From Ectothiorhodospiraceae bacterium 2226 (GTDB taxonomy: Bacteria > Pseudomonadota > Gammaproteobacteria > GCA-013348725): a DNA stretch of 64,000 nucleotides. Positions 7,821 through 15,741 of the stretch are shown here, piece by piece; within the stretch, counting starts at the first letter, position 1; the number at the start of each line of letters is the position of its first letter. Under the pieces are notes generated by a model that saw only the letters and a program-made list of their open reading frames with translations, was not told the origin of the DNA and searched no databases. The stretch is taken from NCBI GenBank assembly GCA_013348725.1, contig CP054689.1:1228501-1292500 (forward strand), written 5' to 3'. The position numbers and the translations under genes were made by a program.

Positions 7821-7910
7821 GCGATCCTGCTGCTCTATCTGCTGCGTAGTTCCGAGGCGGCCATCGCCGCGAGCCCATCCGAAAGGATAGCCGCGCGAGG
7901 TGCAGCAACC
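7821..7910 (-). repeat. Conserved upstream element, copy 3
   Basis: Minus strand: GGTTGCTGCACCTCGCG from 7910, CTATCCTTTCGG, a spacer of about 45 bases, then GATAGAGCAGCAGGATCG down to 7821. It is in the 357-base gap (7704-8060) between a secreted-protein gene and the RAYT gene and lies about 120-210 bases upstream of the secreted gene's ATG. I see no other gene in this gap. Confidence 0.6.
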
Positions 7911-8060
7911 ACACCCGGTCTGCCCTGCGTGATCATCGCGTACGCCCGGCGGATGCCATGCCGTGGTCATCCTGTACCAAGCGCCGGAGCTTGTCGTTCT
8001 CGTGGAGGGGCGCCACGCGCCGGCGCGGGGATCGGGCTACCTCTGCCGGCCCCTGCTCTT

Positions 8061-9038
8061 CTAGCCGCCGGTGGCGCCGGTCTCGAGATCGCGCCTGACC
8101 CGCTCCGCCACCTTGCGCAGGCCCGCGTCGTTCTGCAGCAGTCCGCGGATGCGGCGCACCGACGAGCCGGCACCCGCATAGCCGCTCAGGCCAAAGCGCT
8201 CGGCAATCTCCGCCAAGGTGAGGCCGCCGACCTCCTGACACAGGTACATCGCCAACGGGCGCGCCGGCGTGCGCACTGCGCGCCCACGGCGACCGACCCA
8301 CACCTCCTGCTCGTCGACGCCCATGCGCCGGCACACGGCGGCCACGATCTCATCCACCGACGGACGCACCTGCGCCGCCCGCACCGCCGGCCGATCGGGG
8401 TCCGGCGCCTTGCCCGCCAGCACCCGCGCGCGAAACGCCTCGTCACCCAGGATGCCGCTGCCCGAGCGCTGCTCATAGTACGCCCGCAACGCCTCGTCCG
8501 TATCGCCCGCCACGAACGCCCGGTAGCGCCGCTGGCGATCCCGCGCGCCGATCGCCTTGAGCACGTCGTCGGTACGCAAACACGGCGGGCGCGGCTCCAG
8601 GCCTACATAGGCGCGGTAGCTCGACCAGGGGTAGTCGTCCAGATCGCGCACCATGCCCGCCTCCAGCGGATTGCGGTGGATGTAGCGCGAGAGCTCCAGC
8701 CAATGGGCATCCGCGTCCACCAGCACCGCCCTGTAGCGCCCCCGGAACAGCGCCCCGTCGCGCCGTTCCGCGCGATTGAAGAACTGGGTATACAGCCCGT
8801 TGACGTGCCGCATCACCCGCTGGAGATTCCCCTCCGGGGTGCGCAGCAACAGATGGTAGTGGTTGTCCATCAGGCAGTAGGCATGCCACTCCGCCCGATA
8901 GCGCTCCGCCGTCGCGGCGAGCAACTGAAGGAAATACTCCCGCTGCGCATCGGTCTTGAACACCCGCTTGCGCCCCGCCCCACGGTTCATCACGTGATAC
9001 CACGCACCGGGATACTCGATTCGGAGAGGTCTGGCCAT
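8061..9038 (-). CDS. REP-associated tyrosine transposase (RAYT)
   Basis: A 325-residue protein of the IS200/Y1-transposase superfamily. The N-terminal catalytic domain shows MARPLRIEYPGAWYHVMNRG, the metal-binding MDNHYHLLL around residues 58-66, and the nucleophile tyrosine in LELSRYIHRNP near 125. The C-terminal 90 residues (RPSVDEIVAAVCRRMGVD to YAGAGSSVRRI) resemble the DnaA-type helix-turn-helix domain often fused to this family. RAYTs act as single-strand DNA nucleases at short palindromic REP sequences and are usually single-copy, domesticated genes. No frameshift is seen, so it is probably functional. An IS3 element sits 39 bases upstream of its ATG, which likely separates it from its native promoter. 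Confidence 0.9.
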   Translation of the reverse strand: MARPLRIEYPGAWYHVMNRGAGRKRVFKTDAQREYFLQLLAATAERYRAEWHAYCLMDNHYHLLLRTPEGNLQRVMRHVNGLYTQFFNRAERRDGALFRGRYRAVLVDADAHWLELSRYIHRNPLEAGMVRDLDDYPWSSYRAYVGLEPRPPCLRTDDVLKAIGARDRQRRYRAFVAGDTDEALRAYYEQRSGSGILGDEAFRARVLAGKAPDPDRPAVRAAQVRPSVDEIVAAVCRRMGVDEQEVWVGRRGRAVRTPARPLAMYLCQEVGGLTLAEIAERFGLSGYAGAGSSVRRIRGLLQNDAGLRKVAERVRRDLETGATGG

Positions 9039-9108
9039 GGCGGGAGGCTACGAAGGAATGCTATGCAAAACGAGATTTGAGCTAACCCGGATTCCTCGGA
9101 CAGGTTAA

Positions 9109-9968
9109 TTAAGCATTTCGCCATTCGCCATCAACTTCCTCCGGCGTGCGATAGCCCAGAGTCTGGTGCAATCGCTGCCGGTTATAGTACACCTCGATGT
9201 AGTCGAAGATCGCGGCCTTGGCATAGTCCCGCGTCGGGAAGTCGCGGTGGTGCACGAGCTCGTTCTTTAGGCTCGAGAAGAAACTCTCCGCGACCGCATT
9301 GTCGTAAGCGCTCTTGCGACCACTCATGCTGGGAAGGGCGCCCGCTGCTTGTAAGCGATCCCGATACATAGCGGCGCTGTAGGTGGCTCCGCGGTCCGTG
9401 TGGTGGATGAGGCCCGGTGGGGGCGCCCGGTGCGCGAGCGCCATGTTCAACGCAGCTAGAGCGAGATCTTTGTCCGGACGCGTTCCCATCGCCCAGCCCA
9501 CCACTTTGCGGGAGTAGAGGTCGAGCAGCACCGCGAGGTTGAGCCACCTCCCGGGTGCGGATGAAGGTGATATCCCCGACCCACGCACGATTGGGCGCCG
9601 ACGCGAGGAAACGACGCTCCAGTCTATCGGGCGCCGCCAGAGGTGTCTGGTGGTGCTCGATGATCACCCGAAAGCGGCGCTTGCGGTTGGCTTCGATGCC
9701 ATCGCGCTTCCTCAGCCGCGCCACACGGTGCTTGCCACAGGGGACGCCTTCGCGGCGTAGAACATGCCAAGTCTTGAGCGCGCCGCACGCCTGTCGGTGT
9801 TCACGGTGGATGCGGCGGATCTCGATCAGGAGGGCGGCATCAGACTGCGCGCGGGCGCTAGTCCCGCGCCCCTGCCAACATAAAAGCGCTGCGCGAGACC
9901 TGTAGGGCACGGCACAATGAGGCCAAGGAGTACTGCGAGCGCGACACTGCGATGTAGGCGTACTTCAC
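9109..9968 (-). pseudogene. IS3 orfB (DDE transposase), two frameshifts
   Basis: GTG at 9968 overlaps the orfA stop (GTGA) and opens KYAYIAVSRSQYSLASLCRAL. The frame breaks near 9876-9881 (after SRSAFY, before WQGRG). It breaks again near 9546-9552 (after TFIRTRE, before WLNLAVLLDLYSRKVVGW). Both breaks go in the same direction, as if one base were inserted or two lost. All catalytic parts are still readable across the three frames: D in VGDITFI, D in HHTDRGATY and E in NAVAESFF. The end is DYIEVYYNRQRLHQTLGY. The natural IS3 -1 frameshift joins orfA and orfB and cannot explain breaks inside orfB. Confidence 0.85.
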
Positions 9969-10294
9969 GTCAGATCCTTCGCGAAGTACGCCGCAGCTTT
10001 TTTTAAGATGTCGCGCTCCTCGGTGACCCGCTTGAGCTCTCGGCGCAGGCGTTCGATTTCGCTCTGCTCGTCAAGGGGCTTGCGGCCTGGTCCACGGAAA
10101 GCGCGATCTGTTCCAGCGACGTCGAGCTGCTCCCTCCATTTATAAAGCTGGTTGCGCGCGACTCCCAGTTCCAGCGCGAGCTGGGTCGCTGGCTTCTGGC
10201 CAAGCTCCAATAGGCGTACTGCTTCGAGCTTGAACTCTTTCGTATACCGGGTGCGCAGGCGCTCCGGATTCACCTTATTCTTCTTCGTTCCCAT
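9965..10294 (-). CDS. IS3 orfA (transposase helix-turn-helix subunit)
   Basis: A 109-residue protein. It has the IS3 orfA pattern: a helix-turn-helix (YTKEFKLEAVRLLELG, ATQLALELGVARNQLYKWREQL) and a leucine-zipper-like coiled coil (SEIERLRRELKRVTEERDILKKAAAYFAK). Near the 3' end a run of seven A residues (minus strand, about 10004-9998) followed by a CTTCGCGAAG inverted repeat is the kind of slippery site and stem used for -1 frameshifting to make the OrfAB transposase. The ATG at 10294 has a CAGGAGGTGTCCG site upstream. Confidence 0.9.
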   Translation of the reverse strand: MGTKKNKVNPERLRTRYTKEFKLEAVRLLELGQKPATQLALELGVARNQLYKWREQLDVAGTDRAFRGPGRKPLDEQSEIERLRRELKRVTEERDILKKAAAYFAKDLT

Positions 10295-10358
10295 CGGACA
10301 CCTCCTGAGGTATTGTCTACCTTCAAAAGTGTCCGAGAAAAGCGGGTTAGCTCAATTC

Positions 10359-10385
10359 GACCCCTCTGGTTTGACCCCTCTGGTT
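10359..10385 (+). repeat. Tandem GACCCCTCTGGTT repeat
   Basis: GACCCCTCTGGTT occurs at 10359-10371 and again at 10373-10385. It is immediately outside the right end of the IS3 element. Before the insertion it would have been about 40-50 bases upstream of the RAYT start codon. It is best read as part of the RAYT-associated repeat set that the IS separated from its gene. Confidence 0.6.
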
Positions 10386-10464
10386 CTTGGTTCTCTGGTA
10401 TCCTTGGTGCTAAACGGTGTAATATGATCGCGCGAGGGTCCCGCACATGCCGAGATGAATAAGA

Positions 10465-10644
10465 ATGCCAGACATGAAGCGTTTCAGCGTGTCCCTAGAC
10501 CTTGACGAGTGTGAAGAGTTACGCCGTATCGCTGCCGCACATCGGCAACCGCTTTCCCTTCAGTATGTCATCCGTTGCGCATTGCAAAGGTTTATTGACT
10601 ACCACAAAGGCAAACAACTTCTTCTGCCGCTCGACCGGAAATAG
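10465..10644 (+). CDS. Small ribbon-helix-helix-like protein
   Basis: A 59-residue protein, MPDMKRFSVSLDLDECEELR..., with the Arc/MetJ/CopG pattern: a short strand (KRFSVSLD), an amphipathic helix (LDECEELRRIAAAHR), a turn with LS, and a second helix (QYVIRCALQRFIDYHKG). Its stop is 12 bases before the methyltransferase start and the gap contains that gene's AAGG site, so the two are one transcript. A second ATG at 10474 is also possible. RHH proteins of this size normally bind operator DNA as dimers. Here an autoregulator of the restriction-modification operon is the natural inference. A TATGAT box at 10423-10428 could be its -10, but no clear -35 is seen. Confidence 0.65.
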   Translation: MPDMKRFSVSLDLDECEELRRIAAAHRQPLSLQYVIRCALQRFIDYHKGKQLLLPLDRK

Positions 10645-10656
10645 AGGACGTTAAGG

Positions 10657-11967
10657 TTGAGCGCACATCGGTTTATTGATCTGTTTGCAGGCCTGGGAGG
10701 CTTCCATCAGGCACTCAGCGCGCGCGGGGCAGAATGCGTGTTTGCGTCCGAACTCAATCCGCAACTGTCCAATCTGTACGAGAAGAACTTTGGCATCAAG
10801 CCCGCAGGTGATATACGCAAAGTAGATCTCAAAACCATACCGGACCACGACGTTTTATGCGCTGGATTCCCCTGCCAGCCTTTTTCTAAGGCAGGAGATC
10901 AAAAGGGGCTAGAATGTCCACAGTGGGGTAATCTGTTCGGATATGTTGTAAAGATTCTCAAGTTCAAGGAACCACGTTACTTCATCATCGAGAACGTTCC
11001 CAACCTTGTGAAGCACGACAACGGGAAGACTTGGGAAACTATTTGCGACCAACTATCCGAAGATTACGACATCAGCTATCACATGCTATCGCCGCACATG
11101 TTCGGAATTCCTCAAAAGCGGGAACGGGCGTTCATCGTCGGAGACCGTCTTGGGCTTAACGGGTTTAAATGGCCAGAGCCAGCGACTTTCCCCAAAACTT
11201 CCATAAGGGACGTGCTCGACGACGAACCGGCTGATGCCCATAGCCTCAATGACAATCACGTCCGCTACCTGGAAACCTGGCAAGAATTTTTAACTGGGTT
11301 TCCCAAAGACGTAGAGCTGCCGTCCTTTCCTATATGGGCCATGGAGTTCGGAGCAACATATCCCCTAGATGGACCTACTCCCCACAAGCGGGGCTACATC
11401 GGACTTGACAAATACAAAGGAGCATTCGGGCAACCGCTCAAAGGGCTAACGCCGGATCAAGTGCGTTCTGCTCTCCCTGGTTACGCCCATACTGCCATCA
11501 ACACATTTCCGGCCTGGAAGGTAGACTTTATCCTGAAGAATCGGGAACTCTACAAGAACCACAAGGTGCTCATAGATAGGCTGATCGAGAAGATTAGAAC
11601 ATTCCCGCCCAGCTTCCAGAAGCTAGAGTGGAACTGCAAAGGGAGCGAGCGAAACATCTGGCAACATGTCCTGCAGTTTAGGGCGAGTGGTATACGTGTT
11701 AAGAAAGAGGACACAGCACCATCGCTGATTGCTATGACGACCAGCCAGGTCCCGATCATTGCCTGGAAGAAGCGTTTTATGACACCGCGCGAATGCAGTC
11801 GTCTCCAAAGCATGGGGGAGTTGAAGCATCTTCCCGATTCTAAGGGCGATGCTTACAAGGCATTCGGCAATGCGGTAAACGTTGACGTTGTGCAGAACAT
11901 TTACGATGCACTCGTCCGGCGGACGGCAGAAATGCGCGACATCGATCAGGTCATGGCGGCCGAGTGA
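10657..11967 (+). CDS. DNA (cytosine-5) methyltransferase
   Basis: A 436-residue m5C methyltransferase starting at TTG 10657 behind AAGG. Motif I is FAGLGGFH (10-17), motif IV GFPCQPFS with the nucleophile C73, motif VI ENV (112-114), motif VIII QKRER (153-157) and motif X AFGNAVNVDVV near 412. The target-recognition region lies about 180-370 and is not recognisable, so the methylated sequence is unknown. It is the modification arm of the operon and should protect host DNA. Its stop TGA shares a base with the ATG of the next gene. GC content is visibly lower than in flanking core genes, which suggests horizontal acquisition. Confidence 0.95.
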   Translation: MSAHRFIDLFAGLGGFHQALSARGAECVFASELNPQLSNLYEKNFGIKPAGDIRKVDLKTIPDHDVLCAGFPCQPFSKAGDQKGLECPQWGNLFGYVVKILKFKEPRYFIIENVPNLVKHDNGKTWETICDQLSEDYDISYHMLSPHMFGIPQKRERAFIVGDRLGLNGFKWPEPATFPKTSIRDVLDDEPADAHSLNDNHVRYLETWQEFLTGFPKDVELPSFPIWAMEFGATYPLDGPTPHKRGYIGLDKYKGAFGQPLKGLTPDQVRSALPGYAHTAINTFPAWKVDFILKNRELYKNHKVLIDRLIEKIRTFPPSFQKLEWNCKGSERNIWQHVLQFRASGIRVKKEDTAPSLIAMTTSQVPIIAWKKRFMTPRECSRLQSMGELKHLPDSKGDAYKAFGNAVNVDVVQNIYDALVRRTAEMRDIDQVMAAE

Positions 11968-13541
11968 TGGCCCTTCTACAGTCAATAAATATACTCCCTG
12001 GCGTTAACGTCCTTTCTGTGCTGCCTCACCTCAACTACAAGGCCTGGTTCGCAATCGCGGAGTTCGTTGACAATGCGATTCAGAGCAGCATTGATCGTCA
12101 GAAAGAGCTACAGGCCGCGCACAAGGACACTTATAGACTCACCATTGACATAGACGTCTACCCTCATGAAGGAAGCATAACGATCCGAGATAATGCTGCA
12201 GGCATCTCGGCAAACGACTACGCACGGGCCTTCCGGCCCGCAGAAATTCCACCCAACGCCTCGGGGCTTTCCGAGTTTGGCATGGGGATGAAAAGTGCGG
12301 CCTGTTGGTTTTCTCCCAACTGGAGTGTCACGACAACGGCTCTCGGCGAGAACGTTCAGAGAGCCGTTTACTTTGACATCGACACAATTGTTGAAGACCG
12401 CATCGAAGAACTCCATGTCATTCATACGCACGTATCGGCGGAAAAGCATTTCACCGAAGTAAGGCTAGACAACATCCGGCGGTTCCCGCAGGGCAATACG
12501 ATCAAGAAGATTAAGAGTCACCTCGCGAGCATCTATAGGATATTCCTGCGAGAACGAAGCTTGATCCTTCGCATCAATGGCGAAGCGTTGGTCTACGAAG
12601 AACCCGAGATCTTAGTGGCTCCCTCCTACCGGGACCCCGATGGACCGGAGATCGAGTGGAAGAAGGAAATTGAGATCGACCTCGGAGGCAACAAGTCAGC
12701 GGTTGGTTTCGTCGCCATTAGGAGAACCATTAGCAATCAGTTTGCGGGATTAGCACTGTTTCGCCGAAAGAGACTGATCCTCGGCAGCTATGATGAGACT
12801 TATAGGCCAAAAGACATTTTCGGTGCCTCGAATACTTACGCGTATTTGCGTGTCTTCGGGGAAATCCACCTTAAGGGTTTCCAAGTCAGCCATACCAAAG
12901 ACGGCATTCAGTGGGAGGAGACCGAGGAGAGGTTTTTAATCAAGCTCCGCGGAGAGCTTTCGAAAGACGATTTTCCGCTGCTTCAGCAAGTCCGGGAGTA
13001 CCGCAGCAAAAGAGATGTCAAGACAACACGTAAGGATGCAGCTACCGCTCTCAAGACCATGGCCGCGCGACTGCACGGCAAGGATGTGTCGAACCCATAC
13101 TCAGAAGAACCGCAACCTCCGGCCCTGTCGGACACATCCGGGCAAACCAACCCCGCCCCAACACAGCTTCCCAAGATCGCGGACGCCGAGCAGGAGCGGG
13201 TTGAGTTTAAGATGCGGTTCCGAGATGAGTTGTGGATCGTCTCCATCGAGTTGTCTTACGCAGATGAAAACAGCAACTGGGTGGAGATCAGTAACCGGCC
13301 CTCGTTCACGGACCCCGAACCACGTCAGGTTACAATTCGCATCTCCATGCTTCACCCCTTCATGGCGCAGTTCCCAACGCTCGACTCCGAAAGCTTCCTC
13401 GCCGTGCTTAACGTGGCAGCCGCCATGGCTCTCGCGGAGGTCGCGGCAGGTGAGCGCGCCGAAAGACATCCCTCTGCCGTGCGCCGCTTCACGAACGAAA
13501 TTCTCCGAGATCAACTTTCGAAGCCAATCTCCAATGACTAG
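11967..13541 (+). CDS. MORC/MutL-like GHKL ATPase
   Basis: A 524-residue protein with the GHKL ATP-binding fold at its N-terminus: N-box EFVDNA (E32, N36), G1 box DNAAGI (75-80) and G2 box SEFGMGMKSAA (102-112). The S5-like second half of the ATPase follows, including RRTISNQFAGLALFRRKRLILG near 250. The K-rich VSHTKDGIQWEE is near 310. This is the prokaryotic MORC type found in predicted restriction-modification operons. A polar proline-rich linker near 375-405 leads to a C-terminal domain I do not recognise. A GTG at 11964 is an alternative start. The 3' end overlaps the Z1 gene by eight bases. An ATP-driven clamp on DNA is inferred from MORC and MutL biology. Confidence 0.9.
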   Translation: MALLQSINILPGVNVLSVLPHLNYKAWFAIAEFVDNAIQSSIDRQKELQAAHKDTYRLTIDIDVYPHEGSITIRDNAAGISANDYARAFRPAEIPPNASGLSEFGMGMKSAACWFSPNWSVTTTALGENVQRAVYFDIDTIVEDRIEELHVIHTHVSAEKHFTEVRLDNIRRFPQGNTIKKIKSHLASIYRIFLRERSLILRINGEALVYEEPEILVAPSYRDPDGPEIEWKKEIEIDLGGNKSAVGFVAIRRTISNQFAGLALFRRKRLILGSYDETYRPKDIFGASNTYAYLRVFGEIHLKGFQVSHTKDGIQWEETEERFLIKLRGELSKDDFPLLQQVREYRSKRDVKTTRKDAATALKTMAARLHGKDVSNPYSEEPQPPALSDTSGQTNPAPTQLPKIADAEQERVEFKMRFRDELWIVSIELSYADENSNWVEISNRPSFTDPEPRQVTIRISMLHPFMAQFPTLDSESFLAVLNVAAAMALAEVAAGERAERHPSAVRRFTNEILRDQLSKPISND

Positions 13542-15735
13542 TAAGCCCAACGTGATAGCTGTTTCCCCTGCTTCCGTGACCCATAATGGCAAGTGGTCGC
13601 CCATACAGAGGTCCGCGCTAACTGACCTCCTTGAGTCCAATCGCGATCTCTCGCCGGAGGAAAAGGAAAGGCTCGTTCAAGAGACAACGTCGATCTTGAG
13701 CGAGTGCGTCGCACCGGACGCCAGCGACGAGACCAACACGGGTCTAGTGATTGGCTATGTCCAAAGCGGCAAGACGCTTTCCTTCACAAGTTTGACCGCT
13801 TTGGCGCGAGATAATGGTTACAGGCTCGTGATCCTGCTGGCGGGCACCACTAACAACCTCGTTGAGCAGTCGTTTGACCGTCTGAAGAACGACCTTGACG
13901 TTGCGGGCGCGCGCGAGTGGAACGTCTTTACCACTCAGATGAAGGCGTTCCAGGAAAGCGAAGTCAGGCGTGTCGACAAGGAACTCGGAGCATGGCGTAG
14001 GAAAAGCGCCCGGGCAAGGACGATCATCATCGTCTCGATGAAGCAGCATCAGCATCTAGACAACCTCACCAAGCTGCTAGCGGGTTCCGACTTCTCCGAT
14101 GTTCCGACGCTCATCATCGACGATGAGGGCGACCAAGCTGGCTTGAACACCAAGGCCAAGCAAGACGACGAGAGTACCACCTATGAGAGGATCAAAGCGC
14201 TTCGCGCCTTATTCCCGCACCATAGCTATGTGCTCTATACAGCCACGCCCCAGGCACCGCTGCTGATCAGCCGCATCGACGCCCTATCACCGGACTTCGG
14301 CAGAGTAATTACTCCCGGAACGAACTATGTTGGCGGGCAAGAGTTTTTTGTCGATGGTCACGATCGGTACATCGAACTGATACCAAGTTCAGATGTACCG
14401 GACAAAAATGATCCGCCCCTGCACCCGCCAGAAAGCCTCAAAGATGCGCTTCGTGACTTTTTCATCGGCGTTGCGATTGGTTTTTTAGAGGACGAGTTCA
14501 AGAAAGGTCGAAACCGCTCAATGATGATTCATCCAGCGGTTGGCAAAGATGATCACTTGATGTATGCGCGCTGGGCGCGCCAAATCAAGGATCATTGGGC
14601 TACCATACTCCAAGACCCGTCCCATCCGGAGCATACGGATTTAATCGAAGATTTCCGCGCAGCCACGAGAGATCTCCTCGAAACCTACGACACAACGCTG
14701 ACGTTTGAGGACATCGAACCGGTTCTCTTTGAGGCTATGGAGGAAACGACCGTCGCCGAACTCAATACACGAGAAAAGGACCGGATAGCACCGGTTGAGT
14801 GGGCAGGCGAGTATAGTTGGATATTGGTCGGCGGCATCGGCCTTGACCGGGGCTTCACGGTCGAAGGTCTCACTGTAAGCTACATTCCTCGCTCAACCGG
14901 GGTTGGAAACGCTGATAATATCCAGCAGCGCGCGCGATTTTTTGGATATAAGAAGCGTTATCTTGGCCTATGCCGCATTTATCTGACCGAGGAGAATATA
15001 AACGCTTTCACTGATTATGTCCGCCATGAAGAAGCCATCCGCAGTCACATCCGAAAGCATTTGGATAGCGGCAAGACGCTGAAAGAATGGGTACGAACCT
15101 ATCCGCTCGACGCCAGCCTGAAACCAACAAGATCATCAGTCATTTTGCTTGAAATGTATCAATCAAGGGGAAAGGGTGGGTGGATCGTTCCTAAGCATCC
15201 ATTCGACGACGGTGATGTTGTATCGGAGAACCGTGAGACAGTGGATCGAATTCTAGAAAGTTTTGCGTTTTCTCCTTACGGCGAGGATGGTTGGAACGAG
15301 TTACAGATCATCCCGGCTTTTAGTAAAGACATTGTGCTATCTGACATTGTTCCTATGATCGGTCAGTTCCGCTACAAGTGGCCGGACGACACCCTGGAGC
15401 ATAGCGCGCTTATGCTGAACTTGGAGCGCATGATCGCCGACGACCCGGCGATGCGGTGTACCTTCTACGCGTTTTCTGGTCCTTGGTCAGGTGTAGAGTC
15501 GAAGCGTACGCTTACCGATAAAGAGCCGTCAAAAATCAGAGCTCTCTTCCAAGGCTCGAACGCTCGTACAAACTATCCAGGAGCTCGCGCTCTGATCTCT
15601 GCCGAGACGGTGACCTTTCAACTTCACCGGTATCACGTCCAAACTGCTGACAAGAGGAGAACCATTCGCGACGTGCCTATCCTCGCTGTGCATATCCCTG
15701 ACGCCCTTATGGAGCGTTTTTGGATCGAGCGATAG
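13534..15735 (+). CDS. Z1-domain P-loop ATPase
   Basis: A 733-residue protein started at ATG 13534, eight bases inside the MORC gene. A much longer open frame upstream is a shadow of MORC. Walker A is GYVQSGKT (74-81). A Walker-B-like IIDDEGDQA is at 193-201, which resembles superfamily-2 helicase DExx boxes. The Z1 hallmark is the later segment GGIGLDRGFTVEGLTVSYIPR and NIQQRARFFGYK near residues 430-470. The Z1 family is known almost only from MORC-associated operons and is predicted to couple ATP hydrolysis to DNA translocation or processing. It is the largest subunit here. The next gene starts six bases after its stop. Confidence 0.92.
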   Translation: MTSKPNVIAVSPASVTHNGKWSPIQRSALTDLLESNRDLSPEEKERLVQETTSILSECVAPDASDETNTGLVIGYVQSGKTLSFTSLTALARDNGYRLVILLAGTTNNLVEQSFDRLKNDLDVAGAREWNVFTTQMKAFQESEVRRVDKELGAWRRKSARARTIIIVSMKQHQHLDNLTKLLAGSDFSDVPTLIIDDEGDQAGLNTKAKQDDESTTYERIKALRALFPHHSYVLYTATPQAPLLISRIDALSPDFGRVITPGTNYVGGQEFFVDGHDRYIELIPSSDVPDKNDPPLHPPESLKDALRDFFIGVAIGFLEDEFKKGRNRSMMIHPAVGKDDHLMYARWARQIKDHWATILQDPSHPEHTDLIEDFRAATRDLLETYDTTLTFEDIEPVLFEAMEETTVAELNTREKDRIAPVEWAGEYSWILVGGIGLDRGFTVEGLTVSYIPRSTGVGNADNIQQRARFFGYKKRYLGLCRIYLTEENINAFTDYVRHEEAIRSHIRKHLDSGKTLKEWVRTYPLDASLKPTRSSVILLEMYQSRGKGGWIVPKHPFDDGDVVSENRETVDRILESFAFSPYGEDGWNELQIIPAFSKDIVLSDIVPMIGQFRYKWPDDTLEHSALMLNLERMIADDPAMRCTFYAFSGPWSGVESKRTLTDKEPSKIRALFQGSNARTNYPGARALISAETVTFQLHRYHVQTADKRRTIRDVPILAVHIPDALMERFWIER

Positions 15736-15741
15736 CTCCCT

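Larger units (their letters stand above)
9078..10354 (-). mobile_element. IS3-family insertion sequence with target duplication
   Basis: Ends are TGAGCTAACCCG...CTCGGACA on the left (9078-9102) and the matching inverted copy on the right (10330-10354), with three mismatches over 24 bases. Both tips follow the TG...CA rule. The trinucleotide ATT flanks both sides (9075-9077 and 10355-10357), the 3-bp target duplication expected for IS3. Inside are orfA and orfB on the minus strand. The duplication and intact ends suggest a fairly recent insertion, yet orfB carries two frameshifts, so the copy is probably no longer autonomous. Confidence 0.9.

Noticed and set aside
7144-7910. The shared upstream element as a c-di-GMP or other known riboswitch
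   Set aside because: The conserved boxes do not match the GEMM or any other riboswitch core that I know; I list it as an unknown element.
7194-9080. A plus-strand open frame of about 630 codons
   Set aside because: Antisense to the RAYT and the small secreted-protein gene, both of which have clear motifs.
13015-13533. An N-terminal extension of the Z1 protein
   Set aside because: The reading frame is open upstream, but the extension lies inside the MORC gene and is serine/arginine-rich shadow sequence. The ATG at 13534 gives the natural start.
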